The notes beneath the pieces are model-generated. The model did not search any database and was not told the origin of the DNA. It was given only the letters and a program-made list of their open reading frames with translations. The position numbers were made by a program, and so were the translations under genes. 64,000 nucleotides of DNA from UBA1756 sp045130235 (GTDB taxonomy: Bacteria; Bacteroidota; Bacteroidia; Bacteroidales; WCHB1-69): contig JBGUPJ010000027.1 of NCBI GenBank assembly GCA_045130235.1, forward strand, positions 41,429 to 105,428, written 5' to 3'. Within the stretch, counting starts at the first letter, position 1. Each line of letters starts with the position of its first letter. This document shows, piece after piece, positions 1 through 10,011 of this stretch.

Positions 1-39
1 AAACATTAATCACAAAACAACTTCAACTCAACAATCCTA

Positions 40-120
40 TTAAAAAAGCGTAATAAGCAGTAGTCCTAACAACAATTTTTTCATGATAAATTTCATTTCG
101 CTGAATAGTTTGCAAAAGTA
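40..120 (-). other. Possible promoter and very short signal-peptide-like ORF
   Basis: On the minus strand a TACTTTTG box (113-120) is followed by an ATG at 84 that opens a 14-codon frame (18 codons from an upstream ATG). It looks like the start of a signal peptide (MKKLLLGLLL...) and then meets TAA TAG at 37-42. It could be a leader peptide, the broken start of an exported protein whose remainder lies left of the window, or chance. No good -33 TTTG was found. The rest of 1-189 is AT-rich and I see nothing else in it. Confidence 0.2.
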
Positions 121-189
121 GCAAAATAATTTGAATATTTCACTGAATTTGAAAAAAAATTTTTTTAGCATAAAAATACCACCAACCTG

Positions 190-219
190 TTTGGTATGAA
201 AAAATAATATGTATCTTTG
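190..219 (+). promoter_or_regulatory. Bacteroidota-type promoter of the transglutaminase-like gene
   Basis: TTTG at 190-193 and TATCTTTG at 212-219, 18 bases apart, match the Bacteroidota sigma-ABfr consensus. The start codon is at 314, leaving an AT-rich leader of about 90 bases. Confidence 0.7.
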
Positions 220-313
220 CCGCGCCATTTTTTCAGTCTAAAAACAGTCTGGGATATTGGCGAAAAAAAGAATAAAATTATAACCCCAATCATTTCATCA
301 TATCTTTTCGCTT

Positions 314-1423
314 ATGAGAAAGCAAGTTATACTATTGACCATATTTATTATTAGCACATGTACAGTCCCAGCGCAACAGTTTGTCATTGTAGATACTGTC
401 TGTGCCAACAAGGATCGCTGCAAATTATTTGCCGATGGTGATTTCTGGTTCTCTCGCAACATCCATGACGACGAGGTCCCCTGCAGGAAGTGGGATGACG
501 GGAAAACATTCCTCTATTGCACCGATATTGACACTGCAAAATTCAGATACGAGTACAACAGTTCCCAATGCACAAGATTGGTCGTCATCCGGAAAAGACG
601 GGTCAGCTTTGTGGATTTTGTCGCACGTCCGTACTACATAGACACGTTGCGTGAAGGCAAAACTTTTGATGTTTCGCAGCAGCGCGACATCCCGGCGTTC
701 ACCTACCAGTCGGCCGATGCCCCCGAGTTGCAGTCGCTGCGGCTGAAGTACAACTTGGATTCTGTGGCCGGTACGGGAGATGAGGTGACCCGGATACTGA
801 ATGTGCTGCATTGGGTGCATCAGACAATCCGGCACAATGGTAGCGCCGGATTGCCCCCAACAGCGAGGAATGCGGAGACGATTGCCAAATATGCCCAAAA
901 GAGAGGGGTGAACTGCCGCGGTTTGGCGCTCTTTGCCAACGAATGCTACTTGGCGTTAGGCATCCGCTCGCGTGTGGTCACCTGCATGCCCCGGAATTAC
1001 TACGACGATTGCCATGTCATCAACGAAGTCTATTCTGCGCAGTTGGGCAAATGGCTGTGGATCGACCCCACCAACGAGGCCTACGTGATGGATGATAACC
1101 AGCAGATGCTCAGCATCTTTGAGGTGCGTGAGCGGATTATCCAAGACCAGCCGATCGTACTCAATGCGGAGGCCAATTGGAACAATCAGTATCAAGTTCG
1201 CAAGGAGTATTATTTGGATGAATACATGGCCAAGAATCTCTTCTATCTCTCGTACATCCTTCACTCCTCGTATGGTGCCGACTCCCGCACATCGGGAAAT
1301 ACGATAGAGTTTTTGAGACTTGAACCCCTGGAAGTGGAGCAAGGAAAGGATGTGCGGATGAACCAATTCAACAAGTTCACATTACGAGAATACTCCACCA
1401 ACAATCCCCAATTGTTGCGATAG
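314..1423 (+). CDS. Secreted transglutaminase-like domain protein
   Basis: A 369-residue protein with an N-terminal signal peptide (about residues 1-20, ending at ...VPAQQ) and a transglutaminase-like core near residues 150-255. The papain-type triad is visible: Cys201 in VNCRG, His234 in DDCHVINEVY and Asp251 in WIDPT. Bacterial transglutaminase-fold proteins are usually proteases, amidases or structural scaffolds rather than crosslinkers, so the reaction is open. It probably acts in the periplasm or on the surface. The next gene lies 195 bases downstream behind its own promoter, so this appears monocistronic. I am sure of the fold and catalytic residues, not of the substrate. Confidence 0.75.
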   Translation: MRKQVILLTIFIISTCTVPAQQFVIVDTVCANKDRCKLFADGDFWFSRNIHDDEVPCRKWDDGKTFLYCTDIDTAKFRYEYNSSQCTRLVVIRKRRVSFVDFVARPYYIDTLREGKTFDVSQQRDIPAFTYQSADAPELQSLRLKYNLDSVAGTGDEVTRILNVLHWVHQTIRHNGSAGLPPTARNAETIAKYAQKRGVNCRGLALFANECYLALGIRSRVVTCMPRNYYDDCHVINEVYSAQLGKWLWIDPTNEAYVMDDNQQMLSIFEVRERIIQDQPIVLNAEANWNNQYQVRKEYYLDEYMAKNLFYLSYILHSSYGADSRTSGNTIEFLRLEPLEVEQGKDVRMNQFNKFTLREYSTNNPQLLR

Positions 1424-1432
1424 CGGGAAACA

Positions 1433-1469
1433 GTTGAGAGTTGAGAGTTAATAGTTAATAGTTAATAAT
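1433..1469 (+). repeat. Tandem simple repeat (AGAGTTAATAGTTAAT type)
   Basis: Two GTTGAGA units run into three TAGTTAA units directly after the transglutaminase-like gene. A related array in the opposite orientation (TTTTAACT units) lies at 2362-2395, so the small gene between them is bracketed by inverted simple repeats. Confidence 0.6.
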
Positions 1470-1561
1470 TGGGCAGGATGGGGTCGGGATTCCGTTCCCT
1501 CCTGCCGGACGGTTTGCCGCGGAAGAACCGGGAGGAGGGATATAAATTCAAATAAAAGTTG

Positions 1562-1569
1562 TACCTTTG
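1562..1569 (+). promoter_or_regulatory. Promoter -7 element (TACCTTTG)
   Basis: TACCTTTG followed by CCGCG lies 49 bases before the chosen start of the next gene. The -33 TTTG is not obvious. Confidence 0.5.
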
Positions 1570-1617
1570 CCGCGTTGTTCGTAACAAAGACCATCAAGAT
1601 CGGGCAACATGGTTATT

Positions 1618-2307
1618 ATGAAACAATCTATTTTTACAACATTACTCTTTGTACTGATTGCCGTATGCAATGCTCAGGATATTATTGTCACCACAGATTC
1701 AAAAAAAATAGAGGCCAAAATCCTGGAAATTTCCGAAACGGATGTAAAATACAAGGAGTTGGACAATTTGGAAGGACCCACTTTTGTGTTACCTACTCAA
1801 AAAGTAGTTTCTATTATCTATGCCAATGGCAAAGTATCGCTTTTCCAAGAAACGGCATCAATTGATGAAACGAATCAGAACACAGAACCAGAGTATGGCT
1901 TCCTCACACGTTTGGGAGAGAAATACACCTATCAAGGTCGAGTGATGAGCAGTGATGTATATGCCAACTTCTTGAGGGATAATTGTCCAAGTGCCTTTCA
2001 AGTCTACCATCAAGGACATATCATAGCCTATTCGGGATGGATACTCTTGTCAGCTGCTATTGGCATGGAAATCGGAAGTCTTATTGGTGTGGCTATTGCG
2101 GGAGGAGATTTTTCTTATGCAATGCCATGGATGTACTGTGCTCTCGGGTTCACAGCTGTGAGCGTACCTCTATTTATCGTTGGGTATAATAAAATGCACA
2201 AAAGTGTGGATGTTTTCAATCAAGATTGCATCCACTCCAACCGCACGCAAAGCTATTGGAGTATTGGAGCCAGCAAAAATGGCATTGGATTGGTGTTGAA
2301 TTTCTAG
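1618..2307 (+). CDS. Exported or membrane protein of unknown function
   Basis: A 229-residue protein starting MKQSIFTTLLFVL, with a signal peptide ending near ...VCNAQD. I chose the ATG at 1618 over one three codons upstream because it starts the signal peptide directly. Residues 20-85 form a beta-rich segment (KKIEAKILEISETDVKYKEL, VVSIIYANGKV) like a common secreted domain of Bacteroidota. Two hydrophobic segments follow (about residues 140-165 and 170-190), so the protein is likely anchored in a membrane. I do not recognise a function. It stands alone between simple repeats. Confidence 0.6.
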   Translation: MKQSIFTTLLFVLIAVCNAQDIIVTTDSKKIEAKILEISETDVKYKELDNLEGPTFVLPTQKVVSIIYANGKVSLFQETASIDETNQNTEPEYGFLTRLGEKYTYQGRVMSSDVYANFLRDNCPSAFQVYHQGHIIAYSGWILLSAAIGMEIGSLIGVAIAGGDFSYAMPWMYCALGFTAVSVPLFIVGYNKMHKSVDVFNQDCIHSNRTQSYWSIGASKNGIGLVLNF

Positions 2308-2361
2308 TACTTTCTGCGGCATCTAATTTGATTGCTCTGCCGCGAAAATACAACAAATTCC

Positions 2362-2395
2362 TCACTTTTAACTTTTAACTCTTCACTTTTAACTA
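2362..2395 (+). repeat. Tandem simple repeat (TTTTAACT type)
   Basis: Three to four TTTTAACT-like units, opposite in orientation to the array at 1433-1469. A short hairpin follows at 2399-2417 (AAGGGAT / ATCCCTT). Confidence 0.6.
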
Positions 2396-2436
2396 ATCAA
2401 GGGATTAAAGATCCCTTCGCTGCCGCGGGCGGCCTA

Positions 2437-2578
2437 GCATCGCAGCCATCATAGTCCTGCGGAGCAGGACTATCTTCTGATAATCAGCCCCTCCTTACGA
2501 TAGCAAGCTGTCGCCGGAGAGGCTGATTATCAAAAAAAGGAGTGAAGCTATGCTTCACTCCTCTGATGGCTGCGATGC
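2437..2578. repeat. 142-base multi-hairpin element with perfect 15-base terminal inverted repeats
   Basis: GCATCGCAGCCATCA (2437-2451) is perfectly complementary to 2564-2578. Inside are three further hairpins: 10-bp arms 2451-2460/2464-2473, 12-bp arms 2478-2489/2521-2532, and 10-bp arms 2539-2548/2552-2561. Together they would fold as a cruciform or multi-branch RNA. The right arm ends on the tRNA-Ser discriminator base. The third hairpin doubles as the tRNA terminator. Confidence 0.7.
2532..2561 (-). terminator. Rho-independent terminator of tRNA-Ser
   Basis: Read on the minus strand, a 10-bp GGAGTGAAGC/GCTTCACTCC stem with a 3-base loop is followed by seven T, 16 bases after the tRNA 3' end. 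Confidence 0.8.
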
Positions 2579-2662
2579 GGAGAGTGAGGGATTCGAACCC
2601 CCGGACCCGTGAAGGTCAACGGTTTTCAAGACCGCCGCGATCGACCACTCTGCCAACTCTCC
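2578..2662 (-). tRNA. tRNA-Ser (anticodon UGA)
   Basis: An 85-base class II tRNA. The acceptor arms GGAGAGT/ACTCTCC pair, and there is a long variable arm and a TTCGAAT T-loop. The anticodon loop CTTGAAA gives UGA. The discriminator is G, as expected for serine. CCA is not encoded. Confidence 0.95.
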
Positions 2663-2745
2663 GCTGCAAAAATACAACTTTTTTCCGCTCCCCATACACC
2701 CCACCAAAAAATTTTTATTCCCGCCTTTTATTCAATATTTTATCA

Positions 2746-2753
2746 TACCTTTG
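2746..2753 (+). promoter_or_regulatory. pckA promoter -7 element (TACCTTTG)
   Basis: TACCTTTG with a downstream G/A start region lies 58 bases before the pckA ATG. The leader is very AT-rich. Confidence 0.55.
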
Positions 2754-2810
2754 CAAAGAAAATAACATCTTTCTATTCATTTTGTAATTAATTATAAATC
2801 AATTTTATAC

Positions 2811-4433
<1,623 letters not shown>

Positions 4434-4459
4434 ATCATTCATATTTAATAAAATAAACC

Positions 4460-5365
4460 ATGCCCTTCCCAAAATCCACCCGCATCATCAAAACCGACTT
4501 CCTCCGCACAGGCTTCGGCGAAGAAGACATCACCGAACAGCAATATACAGAAGCGGAGATCAACTATAATGAAGCTGGTAAAATACTGACCGAAAAACAT
4601 TTCAACAGCGATGGCAGCATTGAAAGCGCCGTTGAGAATGAGTACGACGCACAGGGAAATCCTATTGCATCCGCCCAGTATGATGAGAGCGGCGAGCTGT
4701 GCCAACGCAACCTTTTCACCTACGATGAGGATGGCAAAATGCTGAAAAAGAGCTGCTTCTATGGAGAAGGATCACCCGAATTTTCCACTCATTATATATA
4801 TGAGAATGGTCTGCTGGTGCGGGAGGACTCGTATAATGAAGAGGATTTCGACTACACCGAAAAGGCATACGAGTATGACGAGAAGGGCAGACGAATCGTG
4901 ACCGTGGAATATGATGAGGAGGGCAAGATTCTGTATCGCACTACAGATGAGTATGATGATGATGACCAGCTCACGCAACGGCTGCGCGAGGAGCCTCAGG
5001 AGCATGACAGTCGCACCTTTGTGTATGCCTACGACGAACAAGGAAACAAGGTCAAAGAACTCACCTACAACTACGGTGGCAAGCTCATCGCCAAGTCGTA
5101 TTTCACATACGATGCTGAAGGCAGAATGACCGAGCAGGAGGATGAAAATCTTGACGCATACCGCCGTACGACCTACGAGTATGAGGGGGATAAGTGCATG
5201 AAGGTGACCCTCTTGGATAAAGACGAGGCTAAAGTGGGATGGACAGAATACGAGTATGACGAGCGAGGCAATGTGGCGATGCTCAAAAGCTATATCCGCG
5301 ACGAGGTGCGGCCCGACTACCACCGCTCTGCCACCTGGATTCAGTACGAAAACGAATGGCTATAA
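4460..5365 (+). CDS. YD-repeat protein, cytoplasmic
   Basis: A 301-residue acidic protein without signal peptide or membrane segment. From about residue 50 to the end it is built of roughly 20-residue units around Y-[DE]-x-x-G, such as YDEEGKILYRT, YDEQGNKVKEL and YDERGNVAM. These resemble the YD repeats of RHS-type beta shells, but here are too few to enclose a toxin and lack an RHS core cleavage site. It leads a compact set: the next gene begins 3 bases after its stop. Function unknown. A role as a small beta-solenoid binding protein is possible. Confidence 0.7.
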   Translation: MPFPKSTRIIKTDFLRTGFGEEDITEQQYTEAEINYNEAGKILTEKHFNSDGSIESAVENEYDAQGNPIASAQYDESGELCQRNLFTYDEDGKMLKKSCFYGEGSPEFSTHYIYENGLLVREDSYNEEDFDYTEKAYEYDEKGRRIVTVEYDEEGKILYRTTDEYDDDDQLTQRLREEPQEHDSRTFVYAYDEQGNKVKELTYNYGGKLIAKSYFTYDAEGRMTEQEDENLDAYRRTTYEYEGDKCMKVTLLDKDEAKVGWTEYEYDERGNVAMLKSYIRDEVRPDYHRSATWIQYENEWL

Positions 5366-5368
5366 AGA

Positions 5369-5989
5369 ATGGAAGACACTGGCAAAAAGCATGTTAGATC
5401 CAAGTTTTGGTTAGGTTTTTCCATCGGGCTGATGGCCGGATTGGTATTTGCTGTGGTGTTTTATTTTGTTGATAAATCACTGAACGGCCCCATCCAGCTT
5501 CTGGTGTCGCCCCCAGCCTCAGAATCTGCTATGACAGAGGAAAAGACCGCTGAAGAAGAACCTGCTAATCAGTATGTTGGGAAAACGTTGGTGAGGAACA
5601 CCTCCACGGCGAACCGCTCCGACAAAGACTCCACCAACCTCCTCGTTGAAGACTCCACATTAATAGATGACGAGTTCACCCTCGACCAGACCGACGGCAC
5701 CGAACAGGTTTACCAAGATCAATGTCTCGCACAGCGCACAGTCACCGTAAAAAGCGAAGCAGGAACGCCCTCGATAACCGCATTTGAGGTGGAGGAATGG
5801 AGCGAGCTGGCGAAGAACAAAATTTCCTATTTTAGAAAAGGTAACATTTTAAAAATTAAAGGATTAAAAATTCAGGACATTAAAATCATCTTCCACAAAG
5901 ATGAATACTATATTGAATATAATGAGCGATATTACTCCATACCGGAGAATGAAAAATACCGTCCTCTCGTATCCACCAAGCTCCCATAA
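5369..5989 (+). CDS. Single-pass membrane protein of unknown function
   Basis: A 206-residue protein with a short basic N-terminus (KKHVRSKFW), one hydrophobic segment at about residues 15-36, then an acidic, Thr/Asp/Glu-rich linker (about 50-125) and a C-terminal beta-rich tail (about 150-206). The topology suggests a cytoplasmic N-terminus and a periplasmic body. It starts 3 bases after the YD-repeat gene. Its TAA overlaps the ATG of the next gene (TAATG), implying translational coupling to the LTA-synthase-like enzyme. I do not recognise the domain. Confidence 0.65.
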   Translation: MEDTGKKHVRSKFWLGFSIGLMAGLVFAVVFYFVDKSLNGPIQLLVSPPASESAMTEEKTAEEEPANQYVGKTLVRNTSTANRSDKDSTNLLVEDSTLIDDEFTLDQTDGTEQVYQDQCLAQRTVTVKSEAGTPSITAFEVEEWSELAKNKISYFRKGNILKIKGLKIQDIKIIFHKDEYYIEYNERYYSIPENEKYRPLVSTKLP

Positions 5990-7887
5990 TGCCCTGTAAT
6001 ACTAAAATAAAAATCAATCAGGGAATAAAAAATTACCTGCTCCGAATCGGCAAATACCTGCTGCTGATCTTCAGCCTCTTTGCGGTGGAGCGCCTGGTTT
6101 TTCTGCTCACTTACCACTCGCATTGTCCCGAAATGGGACTGCTTGACATTTTTCGGACCTACTATCATGCCCTTCACTTGGATATTTCGACGGCAGCGTA
6201 TATGTTCGCCATCCCATTCATCCTCTTCACCTTACAACTCATCATCCAGCCCAAATGGCTTGACCGCATACTGCACATATACACGGGTATCCTCCTCTTC
6301 ATCATCGTTTTTTCAGCCATTGGCAATCTATTTTTATACGATGAATGGAGTACGAAAATCAATTATAAAATATGGTATTATCTGAGCAAACCTTCTGAGG
6401 TCGTCCGTACGGCAACATGGGCACAACTTATTGGCGGAAGTCTGTCTGGCATAGCGCTCGTAGCAGGACTTTTCTGGCTATATATCAAAGTGTTAGCAAA
6501 ACCCACCATAGAAAAAATCAACCGGTTCTATTGGCAGACCGCCAGTATTCTCGTGGCGGGTGCTTTTTTGATTTTCGTTGGAATGAGAGGGAAAATCACC
6601 GGAATCCCCATTTCGCAAAGCAGCGCTTATTTTTCACAACATCAACTGTTGAACGATGCCGCCACCAACACCCAATGGCATCTGATGAAAACCACCATCC
6701 GTTTTTACAAATCCAACAAGTATAATCTCTATGCCTGCATGGATTCGCAAAAAGCAAAAAAAATCGTGCAACAGCTTTACATTCCAGAGAAAGACACCTG
6801 CATTTATGTACTCAAGGAGAATCGTCCTAATGTGGTATTGATCATTTTGGAAAGCTGGTCAGCCGATATGATAGAGAGTTTGGGAGGGAAGGCAGGCATC
6901 ACTCCAAATTTCAAAAAATTAGAGGAAGAAGGGCTGCTATTCACACAAGTGTACGCGGCTGGAAGAAGGTCTCAGGAGGGCATTTCCGCCATTGTCAGTG
7001 GCTTCCCACCCATCCCCATCAACTCGGTCACCGATAACTTTGAGAAATACCACTCGTTACCCAGCGTCGCCAAATCATTGAAAAGAGAAGGTTACAACAC
7101 CTCCTTCTATTTTGGTGGCGATCTCAATTACGGCAACCTCCGCGCCTACCTGATGGGAATGCAGTTTGACCACATCATCGATGAAAAAGACTTCCCCCAC
7201 AGCACCCCACACGGGAAACTATCCATATACGACGAACACTCCCTCACCCGGCAGCTCAACGAGCTACACAACTGCCATCAGCCTTTCTTCTCAGCCCTCT
7301 TCACTGCCAGCTCCCACTCGCCTTACGATGTGCCCACCACCGCCGGCACTTTAGACTGGGATGTAGCTCAGCTCCCCTTCCTCAACTCCGTCCACTATGC
7401 CGACTGGGCATTGGGAAAATATTTTGAGAAAGCCAAAAAGGAAGGCTGGTACGACAACACCCTTTTCATACTCGTAGCCGACCACAGTCATGAGACATAC
7501 AAGCAGTGGAACTGCCATGATGCAGGCTTCCAACACATCCCCATGTTATGGCTGGGAGGTGCGCTAAAAGAAGAGTTCCGTGGACAACACATTGACAAGT
7601 TATGCAGCTACATTGACCTGTCTTTCACCCTGCTCCACCAATTGAATATCAGCACGGATGAATACCACTGGAGCAATGACATCCTCAATCCCTATACCCC
7701 TCAGTTCAGTCCTTTCCTCAACTATTGCGGTATCGGATGGGTCACCCCTCAAGGTTCTTTCAGCTATGACGTTGAACGAAACGCTGTTTACCGCCGCACC
7801 ATTGAGGATGAAGAAATCTACCAACGAGAGTTCCAAACCGCCAAAGCCTTCCTTCAAGAGCTGTATCAAACTTATTTAGACTTATGA
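5989..7887 (+). CDS. LTA synthase family sulfatase (phosphoglycerol/phosphoethanolamine transferase-like)
   Basis: A 632-residue membrane enzyme with about five N-terminal transmembrane segments (residues 15-200) and a C-terminal alkaline-phosphatase/sulfatase domain. Metal and catalytic residues follow the LtaS pattern: Glu288 in ILESW, Ser328 in GRRSQEG at the nucleophile position, and Asp498-His499 in VADHSHE. Such enzymes move a phosphoglycerol or phosphoethanolamine group to an envelope acceptor on the outer face of the cytoplasmic membrane. In a Gram-negative host the acceptor is unknown. It overlaps the gene before (TAATG) and hydF after (ATGA), so the three are probably translated together. 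Confidence 0.85.
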   Translation: MPCNTKIKINQGIKNYLLRIGKYLLLIFSLFAVERLVFLLTYHSHCPEMGLLDIFRTYYHALHLDISTAAYMFAIPFILFTLQLIIQPKWLDRILHIYTGILLFIIVFSAIGNLFLYDEWSTKINYKIWYYLSKPSEVVRTATWAQLIGGSLSGIALVAGLFWLYIKVLAKPTIEKINRFYWQTASILVAGAFLIFVGMRGKITGIPISQSSAYFSQHQLLNDAATNTQWHLMKTTIRFYKSNKYNLYACMDSQKAKKIVQQLYIPEKDTCIYVLKENRPNVVLIILESWSADMIESLGGKAGITPNFKKLEEEGLLFTQVYAAGRRSQEGISAIVSGFPPIPINSVTDNFEKYHSLPSVAKSLKREGYNTSFYFGGDLNYGNLRAYLMGMQFDHIIDEKDFPHSTPHGKLSIYDEHSLTRQLNELHNCHQPFFSALFTASSHSPYDVPTTAGTLDWDVAQLPFLNSVHYADWALGKYFEKAKKEGWYDNTLFILVADHSHETYKQWNCHDAGFQHIPMLWLGGALKEEFRGQHIDKLCSYIDLSFTLLHQLNISTDEYHWSNDILNPYTPQFSPFLNYCGIGWVTPQGSFSYDVERNAVYRRTIEDEEIYQREFQTAKAFLQELYQTYLDL

Positions 7888-9074
7888 GCAATCTGCAACG
7901 TATTTTCATCGGCATTTTCGGCAGGCGCAACCAAGGGAAAAGCGCCCTCATCAACGCTATCGCCGGACAAGACATCGCCATCGTGTCGGAGGTGGCCGGC
8001 ACCACCACCGACCCCGTCAAGAAAACTATCGAGATTCTCGGCATTGGCCCTGTCGTGCTGGTGGACACCGCCGGCATCGACGACAACGGCACCGACATCG
8101 GACAACAGCGGGTGCGCAGCTCACTGAATATGCTGCCCGCCATCGACCTCGCCATACTGGTCATCAGCGACAATGCCATTACTTCTGAAGATACCAGCCT
8201 CATCGGACAGTTCAAGGAGGCCAACATTCCCTTTGTTATCGCACACAACAAGAGCGACTTACAACCCATCTCGCCCGATTTTGCCGAACAGCTCGCACTG
8301 TACGCGGGACCCGTAGTAGAATGCAGCGCAGTACAAAAGGAGGGTATTGAGCAGCTTATCAATGCGATAGCGGCAGTCCTGCCACACGACACGGTGGAGG
8401 AAGAATCGCTCACCGGCGGCATCGTGCAGCCGGGTGAAACGGTGCTGCTGGTGATGCCGCAGGACTCTGAAGCCCCGGCCGGACGGCTCATCCGCCCGCA
8501 GGTGCAGCTTATCCGCGACCTGCTCGACCACCATGCCGTTGCCATCGCCCTGCAGCCAGAAGAATTGGCTGGCTTTTTGCTAACACACACACCTGCTCTC
8601 GTCATCACCGACAGCCAGGTGTTTGCCGCCGTGGCTCCGCAGATCCCACAGAGCATTCCGCTCACCAGCTTCAGCATCGTGCTGGCCCGCTCGAAAGGAC
8701 ATTTCGAATTGTACCTCCACGACACGCCCCAAATCAGTCGGCTGCACGAGGGCGACCGCGTGCTCATCATGGAGTCGTGTACGCACACCTCTTCTTGCGA
8801 TGACATCGGGCGGCACAAACTACCCAAGCTACTTCAGAAATGCGCGGGCTGCCAGCTGCAATTTGACTTTGTGGCGGCTCTCGACCCACTACCCGACAAC
8901 CTCTCGCAATATGCCCTCGCCGTGCAGTGCGGCGGCTGCATGGTCACCCGCCGGCAGCTATGGAACCGCGTAGAAGCCGTACACCGTAACGGCGTGCCCG
9001 TCACCAACTACGGCATGGCCATTGCCTACGCCACCGGCATTTTCGACCGGGTGACCGCACCTTTCCGACATTAA
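7884..9074 (+). CDS. hydF: [FeFe]-hydrogenase H-cluster maturation GTPase HydF
   Basis: A 396-residue protein. It has an N-terminal GTPase domain with P-loop GRRNQGKS (residues 13-20) and HNKSD as the NKxD motif, a dimerisation domain, and a C-terminal Fe-S domain. Cluster residues are visible as Cys299-x-His301 and Cys349-x2-Cys352. The residue before Cys349 is Gln348, where many HydF proteins have His. HydF is the scaffold that assembles and delivers the 2Fe subcluster made by HydE and HydG. No hydrogenase, hydE or hydG is in the window. The ATGA overlap with the LTA-synthase-like gene makes it the distal cistron of an envelope-looking operon, which is unexpected. Confidence 0.93.
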   Translation: MSNLQRIFIGIFGRRNQGKSALINAIAGQDIAIVSEVAGTTTDPVKKTIEILGIGPVVLVDTAGIDDNGTDIGQQRVRSSLNMLPAIDLAILVISDNAITSEDTSLIGQFKEANIPFVIAHNKSDLQPISPDFAEQLALYAGPVVECSAVQKEGIEQLINAIAAVLPHDTVEEESLTGGIVQPGETVLLVMPQDSEAPAGRLIRPQVQLIRDLLDHHAVAIALQPEELAGFLLTHTPALVITDSQVFAAVAPQIPQSIPLTSFSIVLARSKGHFELYLHDTPQISRLHEGDRVLIMESCTHTSSCDDIGRHKLPKLLQKCAGCQLQFDFVAALDPLPDNLSQYALAVQCGGCMVTRRQLWNRVEAVHRNGVPVTNYGMAIAYATGIFDRVTAPFRH

Positions 9075-9120
9075 TCCTCAAACCTACCATAAAACAAGAA
9101 AGTTATTAGCAATCAACAAT

Positions 9121-10011
9121 ATGAAAATAGCCATTTACAGCCGTCACACCACTAAAGAAGGGGATGATTTCATCGGCCAGGTCATCCACTTCCTGCTGGA
9201 GAAAGCCACAGACGTGTCTGCGTTCCACACCCTGCCGTCCCTGCTCAACGAAACCGTGCGGAGCCGACTTTCAGCCACCTTTTCGCAACAACAAGAGCTG
9301 GCAGCCCTTCGTCCCGACTTCCTGTTCTCCATCGGTGGCGACGGCACCTTCATCGATGCCGCCAACCTTGTGGGCGACTCCGGCATCCCCATCCTCGGCA
9401 TCAACACAGGCCGCATCGGCTTCCTCACCAATGTCAACCGCAACAATTTCCAAGAAGCTTATAACTTTTTACAAAAATCTGATTATCAAATAGAAAAAAG
9501 AAGTCTATTACAAATTACGAGCGACAACAGTGATACTCTTCCAGCCTCCTTCGCCCTCAACGACCTCTCCATCCATCCCCACGGCGATTCCATCAATGCG
9601 ATACATGTGATGGCCAACGGAGAGCACCTGAACACCTACTGGGGCGACGGCCTGATCATGGCAACTCCCACTGGCTCCACCGCCTACTCGCTCAGCTGCG
9701 GCGGCCCCATCCTCGTGCCCTCTGCCAACGTGATGGTGCTTACCCCCATAGCCTCTCACAGTCTGACTGTGCGCCCCATCGTTTTACCCACCGATAACGA
9801 GTTGAAAATCAAAGTAGAAAGCCGTTCCCATCGGTTCATCCTCTCGGTCGATTCACACAGAATCACCATGAACGATGATGTCACCCTCACCGTGAGCCGC
9901 GCTCCTTACACCATCGCCACCATCCGCCTCCCCAATGCCGACTTCTACTCCGTCATCCGCGAGAAGCTGCTGTGGGGACTTGACAAACGCAATTTCCATG
10001 ATCATGAATAA
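9121..10011 (+). CDS. nadK: NAD kinase
   Basis: A 296-residue cytoplasmic enzyme making NADP from NAD and ATP (or polyphosphate). The family signature GGDGT is at residues 72-76, followed by the NTGRIGFLTN loop, the conserved NDL segment, and ATPTGSTAYSLSCGGP near the substrate pocket. Length is typical. It begins 46 bases after hydF in an AT-rich gap with no clear promoter. Its last 8 bases overlap the next gene. Confidence 0.96.
   Translation: MKIAIYSRHTTKEGDDFIGQVIHFLLEKATDVSAFHTLPSLLNETVRSRLSATFSQQQELAALRPDFLFSIGGDGTFIDAANLVGDSGIPILGINTGRIGFLTNVNRNNFQEAYNFLQKSDYQIEKRSLLQITSDNSDTLPASFALNDLSIHPHGDSINAIHVMANGEHLNTYWGDGLIMATPTGSTAYSLSCGGPILVPSANVMVLTPIASHSLTVRPIVLPTDNELKIKVESRSHRFILSVDSHRITMNDDVTLTVSRAPYTIATIRLPNADFYSVIREKLLWGLDKRNFHDHE

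Noticed and set aside
2571..2578. tRNA-Ser 3' end as an integration (att) site
   Set aside because: No integrase gene or second tRNA-end copy is found in the window; the overlap with the hairpin element is only one to a few bases.
4460..5365. YD-repeat protein as an RHS toxin
   Set aside because: Too short, no signal or VgrG/PAAR link, no RHS core motif and no toxin or immunity gene next to it.
7760..8827. A 355-codon open frame opposite hydF
   Set aside because: Ser/Met-rich nonsense composition; hydF motifs fix the coding strand.
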